Source: Methanolobus tindarius DSM 2278
GTDB taxonomy: Archaea > Halobacteriota > Methanosarcinia > Methanosarcinales > Methanosarcinaceae
Direction: 5' to 3'
Length of the DNA: 64,000 bases
Assembly (NCBI RefSeq): GCF_000504205.1
Contig: NZ_AZAJ01000001.1
Span: forward strand, 1,586,879 to 1,650,878
Each line of letters opens with the position of its first letter. Positions within the stretch are counted from its first letter, which is position 1. Made by a program: the position numbers and the translations under genes. The notes beneath the pieces are model-generated. The model had not been told where the DNA came from. It searched no databases and saw only the letters and a program-made list of their open reading frames with translations. Shown piece by piece: positions 26,408-36,936 of the stretch.

Positions 26408-26460
26408 AAGTAAACATCAAAGGAAGAAAATATAAAGCATTTGATTGCCCAATTCCTAAT

Positions 26461-27036
26461 ATGAAAATACGTTGCCAATGGGCTGAAGCAAACGAACATG
26501 AAATTGAGTATCATGACACAGAGTGGGGAGTTCCTGAACATGATGACAGGAAGCTATTCGAGTTTCTGGTACTCGAAGGAGCACAGGCAGGACTTAGCTG
26601 GGACACTATCCTGAAAAGAAGGGAGAATTACAGGAAAGCCTTTGATGGTTTTGATTTCGAGAAAGTAGCTGCTTATGATGACAAAAAAATTGCCGAACTT
26701 TTGCAGGACTGCGGAATTATCAGGAACAAACTGAAAGTGCGTTCTGCTGTCAATAATGCAAAAGTGTACATAATAATCAGAAATGAGTTCGGCTCGTTTG
26801 ATGCTTATCTCAAAACATTCCTGCCTGATGGGAAATCAATACAGAATTCATGGAAATCCATGCAGGATATTCCTGGAAAAACTGAGCTTTCTGAAAAGAT
26901 AAGCAAGGACATGAAAAAAAGAGGATTCAATTTTGTGGGTCCAACGATAATCTATGCTTTCATGCAGGCAGTGGGAATGGTAAATGATCATGTAGTGGAT
27001 TGCTTCAGGTATGAAGAATGCAGGAAAATGAAGTGA
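26461..27036 (+). CDS. tag: DNA-3-methyladenine glycosylase I
   Basis: Removes 3-methyladenine from DNA in base-excision repair. The 191 residues carry the Tag pattern: zinc ligands Cys near residue 5 (RCQWA) and His near 18 (EYHDTEWGVP), and NDHVVDCF near the C-terminus supplying the last two. LVLEGAQAGLSWDTILKRRENYRKAF and GFNFVGPTIIYAFMQA are family signatures. The ATG is preceded closely by A+T-rich promoter-like DNA (AAAATATAAAG, 26426-26436), so the message is probably leaderless. Confidence 0.95.
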   Translation: MKIRCQWAEANEHEIEYHDTEWGVPEHDDRKLFEFLVLEGAQAGLSWDTILKRRENYRKAFDGFDFEKVAAYDDKKIAELLQDCGIIRNKLKVRSAVNNAKVYIIIRNEFGSFDAYLKTFLPDGKSIQNSWKSMQDIPGKTELSEKISKDMKKRGFNFVGPTIIYAFMQAVGMVNDHVVDCFRYEECRKMK

Positions 27037-27062
27037 GCTTAATCCTCATTTTACATCATAGT

Positions 27063-27728
27063 TTAATCTGCCATCATTCCGTCCTTCAGAGTAATAACTC
27101 TGTCAACGTAATCCAGATGCCACTCTTCATGAGTGACCATGACGATGGTCTGCTCATTCTTTTTGTTGAAATCACTGAATAGTTCAAGCACCTGTCTGGA
27201 AGCCGTACTGTCAAGATTGGCACATGGTTCATCGGCAAAAATAATCTTTGGTTCGTGCACAAGCGCCCTTGCAATTGAAACTCTTTGCTGTTGCCCTCCG
27301 CTCATTTCTGATGGAAGGTGATGCATTCTCTCAGAAAGACCAACGGCTTCAAGTATATTTGTTGCCTTTTCCTCCAGCTCTTTTTGAGGATATCCCTGCA
27401 TCATCAATGGAAGGTACACATTTTCATGTGCTGTTAAAGTGGGGATTAGTGCATAGTCCTGAAACACATATCCAAGGTTATTCAGCCTGAATCTGATCTT
27501 CTCCCTGTCACTAAGTTCCGATACATTTGTAGAGTCAATAATTATCTGTCCTGATGATGGTGTATCAAGAATTCCAAGCTGGTTGAGCATGGTGGTTTTT
27601 CCACTTCCACTTGAACCGACAATGGCAACAAATTCTCCCTTCTCAATGTTGAGACTGACACCTTTAAGAGCCTGCACCTCAACTTTTCCCATCAGGAAAG
27701 TCCTCTTGATATCTTTAGCCTCAATCAT
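27063..27728 (-). CDS. ABC exporter ATPase (LolD/MacB type)
   Basis: 221-residue ATPase: Walker A GSSGSGKTT (about residues 37-45), signature MSGGQQQRVSIARA, Walker B IIFADEPCANLD and switch histidine VTHE. The SARGENT-like N-terminal IEAKDIKRTFLMGKVEVQALKGVSLNIEKGEFVAI is typical of the MacB/LolD group that pairs with FtsX-type permeases. It overlaps the permease gene by one base and is last in a three-gene minus-strand operon with an exported protein. The cargo is unknown. Confidence 0.93.
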   Translation of the reverse strand: MIEAKDIKRTFLMGKVEVQALKGVSLNIEKGEFVAIVGSSGSGKTTMLNQLGILDTPSSGQIIIDSTNVSELSDREKIRFRLNNLGYVFQDYALIPTLTAHENVYLPLMMQGYPQKELEEKATNILEAVGLSERMHHLPSEMSGGQQQRVSIARALVHEPKIIFADEPCANLDSTASRQVLELFSDFNKKNEQTIVMVTHEEWHLDYVDRVITLKDGMMAD

Positions 27729-28930
27729 CAGTTAGAACCCCATATAAGGTCAAGAAGACTTCTTTTCGTCATCTTGTAGGATGGTATAAGTGACCCGAGC
27801 ACCGCTGCCATGAATAGCATCATAGCACGGATTACAGCCTCTGAGTTGCTAAGATCCAGACTGACATTGCCTATTGGAGCGCTGATTGGATGTGCCTGGG
27901 TATACCCGGTTATGACGAACTGCATCAGGGAATAACCAATTACCATTGCAATGAAAGCATAGAACATCGCCTGCAGCACAAAAGATGCAATAATCACTTC
28001 CTCTTCAATTCCAATGGCTTTCTGGACACCGATTTGTCTTTTCTGACTTACGATGTTGACAAAGATTACCACAAAAATGATAACAAAAGCAACAATAAGT
28101 CCGACTGCCGTGAAGATGTTTCTTACCATTGACAGCGTGCCCTCTATTATCTGCAGGATGCCGGCAAATTCAGTCCATGAGCGAACTTCTTCCTGTATTC
28201 CGAGAGACAGGATTTCATTCATCACAACGTCTTCATCTGATCCATCCTGAAGTTTAATGGCAATTTCCTGAGCTTTATTATCGGCATTAAGAGCGTCTTC
28301 AAGGTCTGCAATGTTAACAAAGGCGGAAGAATCAGACATGAAGAACAAGGTGCTGTAAATTCCCTTGACCCTGAAATCCATTTCCTGCCCGTTTATCAGG
28401 ACAGTTACGATATCGCCTACTTCCACATCTTCAAGGGATCTTGTCTGCATTACCGCTCCGTATCCTCCTGAAATCTCCCTGCCGAGCACTATTTCTCCCC
28501 TGTCAAGTTTGCTTATGAATTCCCCTTCAACCATAGCAGATGAGAAATCAGTCACAAGCTCTTCTTCCTGCGGGTCGATGCCATAAATTGTGGCACCAAC
28601 TTCCTTTTCTTTGTAAGATACACTTGTTTTCAGCCGCAACCGGGGAGAAACGCCCGTAACTTCAGGTATGTGCTCTATTTTTTTGCTCAGGGCATCAACG
28701 TTTGTTATGTAGGCTTCATCCTGTGCTGGTTCAATAACGATGTTTCCTGTCTGGTAGTCAACAAGAACGTCGTTGAACTTCATTGTCACTCCACCTATCA
28801 TGCTGGAGAAGAAAACAAGCTGAAGATACACCAGTGTCAGGACAATAATCGTAAAAAAAGCAATTCCTTTATTTCCTCTAAGTATCGATTTTGATGCAAG
28901 GAAAAACGAGACTTTTGCTTTTTCAAACAT
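27728..28930 (-). CDS. ABC exporter permease, MacB/FtsX type
   Basis: 400 residues: an N-terminal membrane segment (FFTIIVLTLVYLQLVFF, about 27-43), a large extracellular MacB-PCD domain to about residue 270, then three membrane segments with VGLIVAFVIIFVVIFVNIVSQKRQIGVQKAIG, AMFYAFIAMVIGYSLMQF and AMMLFMAAVLGSLIP. The QIGVQKAIG loop is the family coupling site. Such transporters act as mechanotransmitters or export lipids, peptides or drugs. It is preceded by the exported COG1361-like protein by 19 bases. Confidence 0.92.
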   Translation of the reverse strand: MFEKAKVSFFLASKSILRGNKGIAFFTIIVLTLVYLQLVFFSSMIGGVTMKFNDVLVDYQTGNIVIEPAQDEAYITNVDALSKKIEHIPEVTGVSPRLRLKTSVSYKEKEVGATIYGIDPQEEELVTDFSSAMVEGEFISKLDRGEIVLGREISGGYGAVMQTRSLEDVEVGDIVTVLINGQEMDFRVKGIYSTLFFMSDSSAFVNIADLEDALNADNKAQEIAIKLQDGSDEDVVMNEILSLGIQEEVRSWTEFAGILQIIEGTLSMVRNIFTAVGLIVAFVIIFVVIFVNIVSQKRQIGVQKAIGIEEEVIIASFVLQAMFYAFIAMVIGYSLMQFVITGYTQAHPISAPIGNVSLDLSNSEAVIRAMMLFMAAVLGSLIPSYKMTKRSLLDLIWGSN

Positions 28931-28949
28931 GTTCTCTTCATCCTGTCTC

Positions 28950-30173
28950 TTATTTTTTGTTTTTACTTATCAGGCGGTCTTTGTGAGTATAAGCTGTATA
29001 TCCAAGAACCAGCAGCACTATGATTACCAGCAATATAAGATATGGAGAGGTTCCTGTAACATTCATTGTGAGTTTCTGTTCTACGGAATGATTTCCAAAG
29101 TCGTCCTCATATTCGATAAGTGCAGTGTACTCCTGATCCCCGCTTTTTTGAGGGATGAATGAAAAAGTAGCAGGAGCATCATCATCTGCATCAAGTTTTC
29201 CGATGAAAGCTTCTTTAGTTCCTGACATGTCAAGGTCAACAAGGCTGACCTTAACAGACCTTGCTTCTCCCTCACCTACGTTCTCTATTCTGATTATCTG
29301 GGTGAGCTCTGTTCCTTTTTCAGGCATCGTGGGACTATTCTTGACATTTGCAATGTCTATCTTCGCTTTGCCTTTAGCCTCAAAACCGATAGTTTCCACT
29401 GAGCTTATATTCAAACTTTCAGTATCATCTACAGCTCTTATGGATATCGGGATATTATATGATGTTATATCAGCATCTTTTCCAAGACTTAGCTTGAAAG
29501 CTATCTCTTTTTCTTCTCCTGCATCGAGTGTGTGAATGAAGGCACTGTTGTCATTTACAGCTACAAGCCCCGGGACATCATCAATTTGCAGGCTAATCTT
29601 TATGTTCTTGGCATTTCCACTACCAACACTTTCAACGGTAGTGTACAGGACAAAATCATCACCAGGAGATATTCCTGTTTTTGAGAAAGAGGAATTCATG
29701 AGGGCAATTTCAGGTGTACCTTCAACTTCTATGGAGATTGTTCTTGTAACAAAAACACTGTTTCCATCTGAGAGTTTGAATGTCACATGGTATGTGCCGG
29801 TTCTTGCTTCAGGATCAATGAGGAAATTGTAGTTGATCTCAACATTTCCGTTTGAGCTGATTCTCTCTATCCTGAAACTGCTATTGGAAATACTCTTTAC
29901 ACCATACTCTTTTTCAGAGAATCTGAGAATGAGAGGGAACTGGTTCTCTACATCAAGAATAATATTGTTCACGGTGGTGTCATCGTAATTTGCAACACTA
30001 ACTTTTACAAGCAGTTCTTCTCCTGGTCTTACAGGCTGAGGTGAGACCTCTGCTGCAAGTATGTCGAGTTTATCAGTCCTGACCTGTTCCAGACCAAAAG
30101 CAGGAAAGGAAGTGCATAAAATACAAATTATTGATAAAAATAGAATTGATTTGAGATATTTGCTCATAACCAT
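28950..30173 (-). CDS. Exported CARDB/COG1361-like surface protein
   Basis: 407 residues: signal peptide LKSILFLSIICILCTSFPAFG, three or so immunoglobulin-like repeats of the CARDB/COG1361 kind (EELLVKVSVANYDDTTVNNI, FVLYTTVESVGSGNAKNIKI and TQIIRIENVGEGEARSVKV), then a C-terminal membrane anchor SPYLILLVIIVLLVLGYTA with a basic tail. It would sit outside the cell, anchored at the C-terminus. ATG 30173 is supported by GAGGGGG seven bases upstream. As first gene of the ABC operon it may be the extracytoplasmic partner of the MacB-like permease; that is inference. Confidence 0.85.
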   Translation of the reverse strand: MVMSKYLKSILFLSIICILCTSFPAFGLEQVRTDKLDILAAEVSPQPVRPGEELLVKVSVANYDDTTVNNIILDVENQFPLILRFSEKEYGVKSISNSSFRIERISSNGNVEINYNFLIDPEARTGTYHVTFKLSDGNSVFVTRTISIEVEGTPEIALMNSSFSKTGISPGDDFVLYTTVESVGSGNAKNIKISLQIDDVPGLVAVNDNSAFIHTLDAGEEKEIAFKLSLGKDADITSYNIPISIRAVDDTESLNISSVETIGFEAKGKAKIDIANVKNSPTMPEKGTELTQIIRIENVGEGEARSVKVSLVDLDMSGTKEAFIGKLDADDDAPATFSFIPQKSGDQEYTALIEYEDDFGNHSVEQKLTMNVTGTSPYLILLVIIVLLVLGYTAYTHKDRLISKNKK

Positions 30174-30263
30174 TGAAAATCCCCCTCGTGAAATAACTTC
30201 GATTTTTTATAGTAAGTCTGGTTCAAATTGACTTATACTTTTTGTAAGGGGGTTTTGAATGGA

Positions 30264-30749
30264 TTATTGTCCTCTCTTCCCGTACCTGTAAATAAATATT
30301 ACAATTGCAGGCAGGAATGAAAATACACAGAATTCGTATATTGTCAGGGGACCAATTGTCCATAGAAATGGATTATTTGTTGCCGGCCAGAGTGGAGTAA
30401 TGTCCGTGTACAGAGGTGAATCAAGAATCACATGGCTCCATGTTCCGATAATTGATCCAATTACGATTGAATTGAGGGAATAACTCTGTTCTATTCTCAG
30501 TTTATCGGTAATTTTCTGCAACCATGCTCTTTGAGAATAAATGAACCATGCAATTAATAGTCCTATAACCGTTGCAGCCAGAAAAGTATGAAGTGGTCCG
30601 TGCAAGGGTCGACAACCTGTAAACAGGCAGTAGGTTGCACGAACATCAATAATAATACTACCGATTAAAATAGAAAAAAGATTGACCTTTTTCTCGAAAA
30701 CTTCTCCGAGAAGAAAGGCCGGTCCTAGATGAAAAGGTGTGAAGGGCAT
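30264..30749 (-). CDS. Small membrane protein of the MPFTPFHLGP family
   Basis: 161 residues, four or five hydrophobic segments, with the N-terminus MPFTPFHLGPAFLLG and conserved histidines in GPLHTFLAATVIG and SHVILDSPLYTD. It resembles the YdjM/DUF457 group of membrane proteins once annotated as metal-dependent hydrolases; catalytic activity is unproven. It begins five bases after the sppA stop and is probably cotranscribed with it. Confidence 0.68.
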   Translation of the reverse strand: MPFTPFHLGPAFLLGEVFEKKVNLFSILIGSIIIDVRATYCLFTGCRPLHGPLHTFLAATVIGLLIAWFIYSQRAWLQKITDKLRIEQSYSLNSIVIGSIIGTWSHVILDSPLYTDITPLWPATNNPFLWTIGPLTIYEFCVFSFLPAIVIFIYRYGKRGQ

Positions 30750-30754
30750 TCACA

Positions 30755-32056
30755 TCAGGTTAGATATCCGAATGGGCTGTCTTCATAGTAATAAACCAGT
30801 TCGGCAGTTTCAGCTGCGTCAGCCTCTGAGCCAAAAAGCAGGCTTGAAAGTGTTGGCTTGTTCATGTAGACTATAGTCGGTTCATCTATTCCTGCAAGGT
30901 CTGCTGCCATGTCAAGTGCATCATAGAAATTACCCAGTTCATCCACAAGTCCGAGCTCCTTTGCTTCTCGTCCGGTGTAGATTCTACCATCTGCAAGACT
31001 TTTGACTTCACTGACACTCATGTCCCTGCCTTCAGCCACATCGCTCACAAAGTTGCTGTAAACTTCTGCTACAACCTTGTTAGCGTATTCCTTCTCATCA
31101 TCAGAAAGTCCTCTGGCAGCATTACCCATGTCCTTGAATTCACCGGACTTTACGATGTAGTACTCGACTCCTTCTTTGTCATAATATTCTGACAGGTTCT
31201 GGAATTGCCATATAGTACCTATGCTTCCGGTCATTGTTGACGGGTTAGCAACTATCAGGTCGGCAGGTGCTGAAAGGTGGTAGGCAGCACTTGCTGCTGT
31301 GCTTCCCATTGAAACTACAACAGGTACGCCGCTTTCACTTGCTTTTTTGACTTCTTCGTATGCCTCTTCGCCAGCTGTTGAAGACCCTCCGCCACTGTTA
31401 ACTCTCAATACTATGGCTTTCACATCTTCATCATTCAGTGCTTTTCTGATGTTGTCAGATATTACTTCGGAGCTTGCATAGCCAAGTCCACCAGGTACAC
31501 TGCTTGTAACCATAGTTCCTTCTATGTAAATTACAGCAATTTTATCGTTGGAAGAGTAAAGATCACCGTTAAATGACTGGTAGATAGCTGCAAAACTGAC
31601 ACCAATGACAAACAGTAGAGCCAGGACAATGGCAGCATATTGCCATTTACGGCTTTTCTTTTTAACTACAGGAGTTTCATGGGATGGTTCATAATAACCT
31701 GATCCTGCTCTTGTTGAAGGCTCTGTTCTTGTTTCCTTTACAGGAGTTTCTTTTTCAGGAGCAGAATTAACAGGTTCACCATTCTCAATATCGTCTGAAG
31801 TGTTTTTTGAAATATCCTCATCCTCTGAAGTTTCAACTTTTTCCAGGACAGGTTCAGATGTTTCAACTATAATCGGTGAATCGTTTTCGGCAATTTTATC
31901 ACTTGCTTCGATTTCAGCATTTTCGGATACGACACTTGTCTGAATCTCGTCAATATCTTCTTGAGTGTTATCACTCTCGTTTTTATCATAACTATACGGG
32001 TAAAGATGATATTCGGTATCATCCTCTATGTTTTTTTCTGAATTATCTCCGTTCAT
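30755..32056 (-). CDS. sppA: Signal peptide peptidase SppA with acidic N-terminal extension
   Basis: Membrane-anchored serine protease that degrades cleaved signal peptides. Residues 1-130 are a very acidic, low-complexity region (many Glu, Asp, Ser and Val), followed by a basic stop and one membrane segment WQYAAIVLALLFVIGVSFAAIYQ (about 147-170). The protease domain holds the nucleophile Ser in MGSTAASAAYHLS and the general-base Lys in YYIVKSGEFKDMGNAAR, with the VLRVNSGGGS oxyanion region. Total length is 433, longer than the short archaeal form because of the acidic tail, which would lie in the cytoplasm. Confidence 0.92.
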   Translation of the reverse strand: MNGDNSEKNIEDDTEYHLYPYSYDKNESDNTQEDIDEIQTSVVSENAEIEASDKIAENDSPIIVETSEPVLEKVETSEDEDISKNTSDDIENGEPVNSAPEKETPVKETRTEPSTRAGSGYYEPSHETPVVKKKSRKWQYAAIVLALLFVIGVSFAAIYQSFNGDLYSSNDKIAVIYIEGTMVTSSVPGGLGYASSEVISDNIRKALNDEDVKAIVLRVNSGGGSSTAGEEAYEEVKKASESGVPVVVSMGSTAASAAYHLSAPADLIVANPSTMTGSIGTIWQFQNLSEYYDKEGVEYYIVKSGEFKDMGNAARGLSDDEKEYANKVVAEVYSNFVSDVAEGRDMSVSEVKSLADGRIYTGREAKELGLVDELGNFYDALDMAADLAGIDEPTIVYMNKPTLSSLLFGSEADAAETAELVYYYEDSPFGYLT

Positions 32057-32194
32057 CTATTCGTTCCATCCCGCGTATAAAATGTATTTGCACATTCAAA
32101 AAGCTTCCCTTATGCTCAGCGAGCGAAATATATTTTATAATTGCACGCAATGCAACACCATATATATTGATCATATTTTTAGTGGAGATAATAA

Positions 32195-34234
32195 ATGTCA
32201 AACATTCCTTCTGATAAAGCCGTGCTTGTGACATGCGGTCTTCCATATGCAAACGGAAAGGCGCATGTTGGGCATCTTAGAACATACATTCCCGCAGATA
32301 TTTTTGTGAGGTCACTCCAGAAGAACTCACAGGAAACAACATTTGTCTGTGGTTCTGATACCCATGGAACTCCTATTGTGGTAAATGCCGAGGAGCTGGG
32401 TATCACACCTAAAGAACTGGTCCAGCAGTATCACACTCATTTTGATGAAGTATTCAAGAAGATGGGTGTGGAGTTTGATGCATTCGGAACAACCGATGAT
32501 GACACAAATCACAACCGTACCACTGAGATAGTTGACAAGCTTATCGAAAAAGGTTATGTCTATCCAAAGATAATCGAGATAGCATATTGTCCTCAGTGTG
32601 ACCGTTTCCTTCCTGACAGGTATGTTGCGGGTACATGTCCACACTGTGGCGAAAAAGCACGTGGAGACGAGTGTGATCAGGGTTGTGGAAAACATCTGGA
32701 ACCTGGAGAGCTTAATGAGCCAACCTGTACAATATGCAGGGGTCCTGCTGAATATAAGGAACAGGAACACTTTTTCTTCAAACTTTCTGAGTTTAAGGAC
32801 TTCCTCATGGAGCACCTTGAAAACCTTGGCGGCACACTGAATGCACGCAACTATGCAATGGGCTGGATAAAACAGGAACTTACAGACTGGTGTATCACAA
32901 GGAACCTTGAATGGGGTGTAAGATTCCCGGGACACGATGACCTTGTAGTTTATGTATGGGTTGACGCTCCGATTGGCTACATGGCTTTCACAGAACAGTG
33001 GGCAGAGAAAACCGGCGGAGACTGGGAGAAATTCTGGAAAGGTGACTGTCCGATAGTCCATTTCATTGGTGGAGACATCATCTACCACCACTGTATTTTC
33101 TGGCCTGCAATGCTCAAGGGAGCAGACTACAGTCAGGCATCTGCAGTTGTTGCATCAGGTATGCTGAAAATCGAGGATAAGACATTCTCCAAGAGCCGTG
33201 GATATGTTGTATGGGTTGAGGAAGATTACCTTGACCATGGTTTCCATCCTGACCTTCTGAGGTATTATCTTGTAAGTTATACCTCACACACAAAAGAGGT
33301 CAACTTCTCATGGAAGATCTTCCAGGACAAGATAAACACCGAACTTGTTGGTGTATTAGGTAATTTCCTGTACAGGAACCTGCTCTTTGCTTTCAAGAAC
33401 TTTGGTGAGATTCCTGATGGAGATATCGACCCTGAGGTCATAGAGAAGATCAATTCAACCATTGAAGAAGTAGTAAGAGCAAACTCAGAATACGAGTTCA
33501 AGAAAGCTGCTGACACTGCAATGGCTCTTGCATCATACGGAAATTCATACTTCCAGTCAAATGAACCCTGGAAGCTCATTAAAGAAGATAAAGATGCCTG
33601 CGGAAAGGTTGTAAAGAACTGTATCCAGCTTGCCAAGGCACTTATCCTTCTGTTCGAACCAATGACACCAGGCAGCATGGAAGTTGCATGGAAGCAGATT
33701 GGAATGGACTCAGATGTCCATGAAGTTACATATGAAGAAGCAACCGTTCCTGTTGTAAGCGGAACAAAACTCGAAAAGCCTGGAATTCTTTTCACCAAGT
33801 TAGAAGATGATAAGATCAATGAGATGGAAGCAATATCATCAAAGCGCATAAAGGCAGCAATGGCAAAGGAAGCAGGTATTGAGGAAGTAGAAATTATGGA
33901 ATACAAAGATGAAATAGAATATGATGATTTTGCAAAGCTTGATATCAGAGTTGGTAAGATTGTTACCGCTGAGAAGATCAAGAAATCAAAGAAACTCCTC
34001 CGTCTTGAGGTTGATATCGGAGATGAAGAACCAAGACAGGTTGTTGCAGGTCTTGCAGAATACTATGACCCTGAAGAAATGGTTGGCAAGATTGTTAATG
34101 TACTTGTGAATCTCAAGCCTGTAAAGCTCTGTGGCGTTGAATCACAGGGAATGCTTCTTGCAGCAGATGCCGGTGAGAGAGTTTCTTTATTGTCAACCGA
34201 TAAGGAAATGGGACCAGGTTCCTGTATCAGATAA
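32195..34234 (+). CDS. metG: Methionyl-tRNA synthetase with C-terminal tRNA-binding domain
   Basis: Class I synthetase of 679 residues. The HIGH-like motif is [20 protein letters not shown] (about residues 13-32), zinc knuckle cysteines occur in [29 protein letters not shown] and CTICRG, and the KMSKS-like loop is KTFSKSRGY (about 330). The last 110 residues ([26 protein letters not shown]) are an EMAP-II/Trbp111 OB domain fused in one chain. A TATA box (CATATATATTG, 32158-32168) precedes a short leader with GGAGATAATAA before the ATG. It is divergent from sppA. Confidence 0.96.
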   Translation: MSNIPSDKAVLVTCGLPYANGKAHVGHLRTYIPADIFVRSLQKNSQETTFVCGSDTHGTPIVVNAEELGITPKELVQQYHTHFDEVFKKMGVEFDAFGTTDDDTNHNRTTEIVDKLIEKGYVYPKIIEIAYCPQCDRFLPDRYVAGTCPHCGEKARGDECDQGCGKHLEPGELNEPTCTICRGPAEYKEQEHFFFKLSEFKDFLMEHLENLGGTLNARNYAMGWIKQELTDWCITRNLEWGVRFPGHDDLVVYVWVDAPIGYMAFTEQWAEKTGGDWEKFWKGDCPIVHFIGGDIIYHHCIFWPAMLKGADYSQASAVVASGMLKIEDKTFSKSRGYVVWVEEDYLDHGFHPDLLRYYLVSYTSHTKEVNFSWKIFQDKINTELVGVLGNFLYRNLLFAFKNFGEIPDGDIDPEVIEKINSTIEEVVRANSEYEFKKAADTAMALASYGNSYFQSNEPWKLIKEDKDACGKVVKNCIQLAKALILLFEPMTPGSMEVAWKQIGMDSDVHEVTYEEATVPVVSGTKLEKPGILFTKLEDDKINEMEAISSKRIKAAMAKEAGIEEVEIMEYKDEIEYDDFAKLDIRVGKIVTAEKIKKSKKLLRLEVDIGDEEPRQVVAGLAEYYDPEEMVGKIVNVLVNLKPVKLCGVESQGMLLAADAGERVSLLSTDKEMGPGSCIR

Positions 34235-34250
34235 TTTTGTTTTATTTGAA

Positions 34251-34290
34251 GGGTGCATTCTGCACCCATCTGAGTTTATTTTCTTTTTTT
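34251..34290 (+). terminator. Terminator hairpin of metG
   Basis: GGGTGCA (34251-34257) pairs perfectly with TGCACCC (34261-34267) around TTC and is followed by a T-rich run to about 34290, 17 bases after the metG stop. Confidence 0.6.
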
Positions 34291-34440
34291 GTTTTCCTTT
34301 GAGTCGACTTCATATTGTTTTTCAATATGATATTTTTATTTATGAACAATTTATATATTATCTTAGTTATTATGGAACAATTACAAAGTTGCTTTTTTGC
34401 TTCTTTTTTAGTTCCATATTGATTAACTGAGGCCATTACA

Positions 34441-36540
34441 ATGGAAATAGAAAAAAAAGATATCTACCTACATTCTTCTCTCTTCATAATAGGGATAATA
34501 CTGGTAGTAATTTTCAGCTATTTCCTCATCTCATCCAATTTCTATGATCTGGAAAAGGGATACTCACTCCATAATACTCACATGTTTGTTCATGGTATCG
34601 AAGAAGATGAGGTGAAAACTCTCAGTTCCAGCGTTTCAAATATCGTGATATGTGCACGACATGGAGTAAGAGGTACAGATCTTGGTAATTTTGATGACAA
34701 ACTATCAGATGATGAATTTCTTATAAACCATGATATTGAATCTATAATTATCTATAATCCCCATAACGAATCTCCTCTTTTTGAACATACGATAAATGGT
34801 GTAGCTCCGTCTAATGATCTTAAAGCTTATTTGTCATCAAACCCCAAGGCATTTTCTGAGTGCATGAATAACTTTACTCTTTCAGGTCTTGTATTCCTCC
34901 CTGAAAGGACTCTGTTAGTTGCCATGGAATATTTTGTTCCGGCTGAAGGAACGGTTGAAGATGGTCTGGTAGTTGTCGTCTCACGTACAATTGACATTAA
35001 TGAATTAGAAATAGCACAAGACAGGTCCATATATTTTGTTTTAGAGGATGTAGGTTCTTTTTCAGAGGCAGATAAAAAGGCACCTGGTTATAAGACAAAT
35101 GATATTTCGCTTAGTAATTTTGAAAATGGAGATCCTGCAGGTGCAGTTCTGCTGTATGATATAATGGGTCATCCTGAGAAAATGTTAAAGGTCGGTACAA
35201 CAAGCCACACATCTTCAATAGGGCTAAAAATGGCAATGTCTATCGGAATTGCACTTTTGGTAGTAACTTCTATTGAACTATTTTTCCATATTTACCTTGC
35301 AAAGAATATGAGTTTCATAGAGTTCAACCTTCTGGTAAAGGAACTTGAAAACATTAGAGATAGAGGAGATCTTTCATCCAGAATTGAAGTAGAAGGCGAT
35401 GAACAGGTTAACTGGCTGGCTGATGATATCAATAACATGTTAAATTCACTTGAGGAAAAGGAAGGAAAATACCATGCTCTTTTTGAGCAGTCAAATGATG
35501 CCATTATGATTTTTGGTTCCGGTGCTTCATTGGTTGATATGAACAGCAAGACCTCTGAATTACTTGGATATGAAAAACCTGATCTTTTTGAAATAAATAT
35601 CGACTCTCTCTCTCCTGAGGAATGCCCTACCAGTCTGGTTGATATCTATGAGCAGACCATCAGAGAAAGTTCTGTCAGATCAGAGATTAAACTGTCACTT
35701 TCCAATAACAATGTGATTGATGCTGATATCAGTTCTTCAATCATTGATAAAGAGGAAGGAACTGTTCAGGTAATTATCCGTGATATCACTGAGAAGAAGA
35801 TTTATGAAGAAGCTCTTTTACAAGCAAAGCTTGAAGCCGATGCAGCAAATCGTTCAAAAAGCCAGTTCCTTGCCAATATGAGTCATGAATTGCGTACTCC
35901 TTTGAACTCAATTATCGGTTTCTCAGATATGTTGCTCCTGAAGTCATTCGGTGATATCAATGAAAAACAGGAAAGATACCTGAATAATGTATCAGGAAGT
36001 GGAAAACACCTTTTGAATCTTATCAATGATATTCTTGACCTGTCCAAGATAGAGGCAGGTATGATGAGTTTAAACACTGAAGATGTTATTGTTTCTGAAT
36101 TGATGGATGAGGTTATGGGAACCATTTCCTCAATTGCAGTTAAAAAGAACATTTCTCTGGAATCAATTATTGATGAGAAACTGACAACCATGAAAGCTGA
36201 TAGGGTTAAGATTCGACAAACTCTTTTGAATCTCCTGAGCAATTCAGTGAAGTTCACTCCTGAAAAAGGGAGTGTTACCCTTGAAGTTAAAAAAATCGGT
36301 AACTATGTCCAGTTTGCAGTAAAGGATACAGGTATAGGTATATCTGAAAATGACCAGAAATACCTTTTCTATGAATTTACTCAGGTAGATTCTGATCACA
36401 ATCGTAAATATGAAGGAACCGGACTCGGGCTTGCTCTTGTAAAGAAGTTTGTGGAAATGCACGGAGGAAAGGTTTGGGTAAAAAGTGAACTTGGCAAAGG
36501 ATCTTGTTTCTATTTCGAGATTCCTGTTGATGGGAAATAA
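34441..36540 (+). CDS. Membrane sensor histidine kinase (extracytoplasmic sensor-HAMP-PAS-HisKA-HATPase)
   Basis: 699 residues. An N-terminal membrane segment (about 13-30), an extracytoplasmic domain to about 260 that could be a CHASE4-type sensor, a second membrane segment (MAMSIGIALLVVTSIELFFHIYL), HAMP to about 340, PAS to about 460, then HisKA with phospho-acceptor His in [20 protein letters not shown], and an ATPase domain with N box LLNLLSNSVKFTPE, DTGIGISE and GTGLGLALVK. No receiver domain is attached. GAGG lies about 9 bases before the ATG. It is the first of three signalling genes in a row; the ligand is unknown. Confidence 0.92.
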   Translation: MEIEKKDIYLHSSLFIIGIILVVIFSYFLISSNFYDLEKGYSLHNTHMFVHGIEEDEVKTLSSSVSNIVICARHGVRGTDLGNFDDKLSDDEFLINHDIESIIIYNPHNESPLFEHTINGVAPSNDLKAYLSSNPKAFSECMNNFTLSGLVFLPERTLLVAMEYFVPAEGTVEDGLVVVVSRTIDINELEIAQDRSIYFVLEDVGSFSEADKKAPGYKTNDISLSNFENGDPAGAVLLYDIMGHPEKMLKVGTTSHTSSIGLKMAMSIGIALLVVTSIELFFHIYLAKNMSFIEFNLLVKELENIRDRGDLSSRIEVEGDEQVNWLADDINNMLNSLEEKEGKYHALFEQSNDAIMIFGSGASLVDMNSKTSELLGYEKPDLFEINIDSLSPEECPTSLVDIYEQTIRESSVRSEIKLSLSNNNVIDADISSSIIDKEEGTVQVIIRDITEKKIYEEALLQAKLEADAANRSKSQFLANMSHELRTPLNSIIGFSDMLLLKSFGDINEKQERYLNNVSGSGKHLLNLINDILDLSKIEAGMMSLNTEDVIVSELMDEVMGTISSIAVKKNISLESIIDEKLTTMKADRVKIRQTLLNLLSNSVKFTPEKGSVTLEVKKIGNYVQFAVKDTGIGISENDQKYLFYEFTQVDSDHNRKYEGTGLGLALVKKFVEMHGGKVWVKSELGKGSCFYFEIPVDGK

Positions 36541-36936
36541 AAAAGTAAATTTTATTTTTCCAGGTGTATCCGCTTAGAACTGACAATTATATGGATGTAG
36601 AGGTTATTTAGCACACAGAGCAAATTGGTTTACTTCAACTATTAATTTTTCTATTTATCGATAATAATTGAGATGTCTTTCATTACGGAGAGAAAAGAAT
36701 AACTATCATGTGAGAATATATATTAATAGGATTGCAACCCTTCGTCTAATATTTAGTGGGAATGTTACCAGAGGAATTTGATACTAAATGCTTTCCTGAT
36801 TGTTGGATTATTTTTTCTTCATTGTTCTCAATCGTATTGTTTTAGAAAATGGTTGAGTTTTGATGTTGAAAACACAGCCTGTGACATGGGATTCTCTGAA
36901 TATCTAAAGAAAGACGCGCTAGGTGTAACAAACACG

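Noticed and set aside
36778-36936. Upstream in-frame extension of the CheB-CheR gene beginning at TTG with a hydrophobic leader
   Set aside because: A signal-like segment on a cytoplasmic CheB domain is implausible, and the extension shares nothing with the family; GAGG before the TTG leaves some doubt, noted in the feature.
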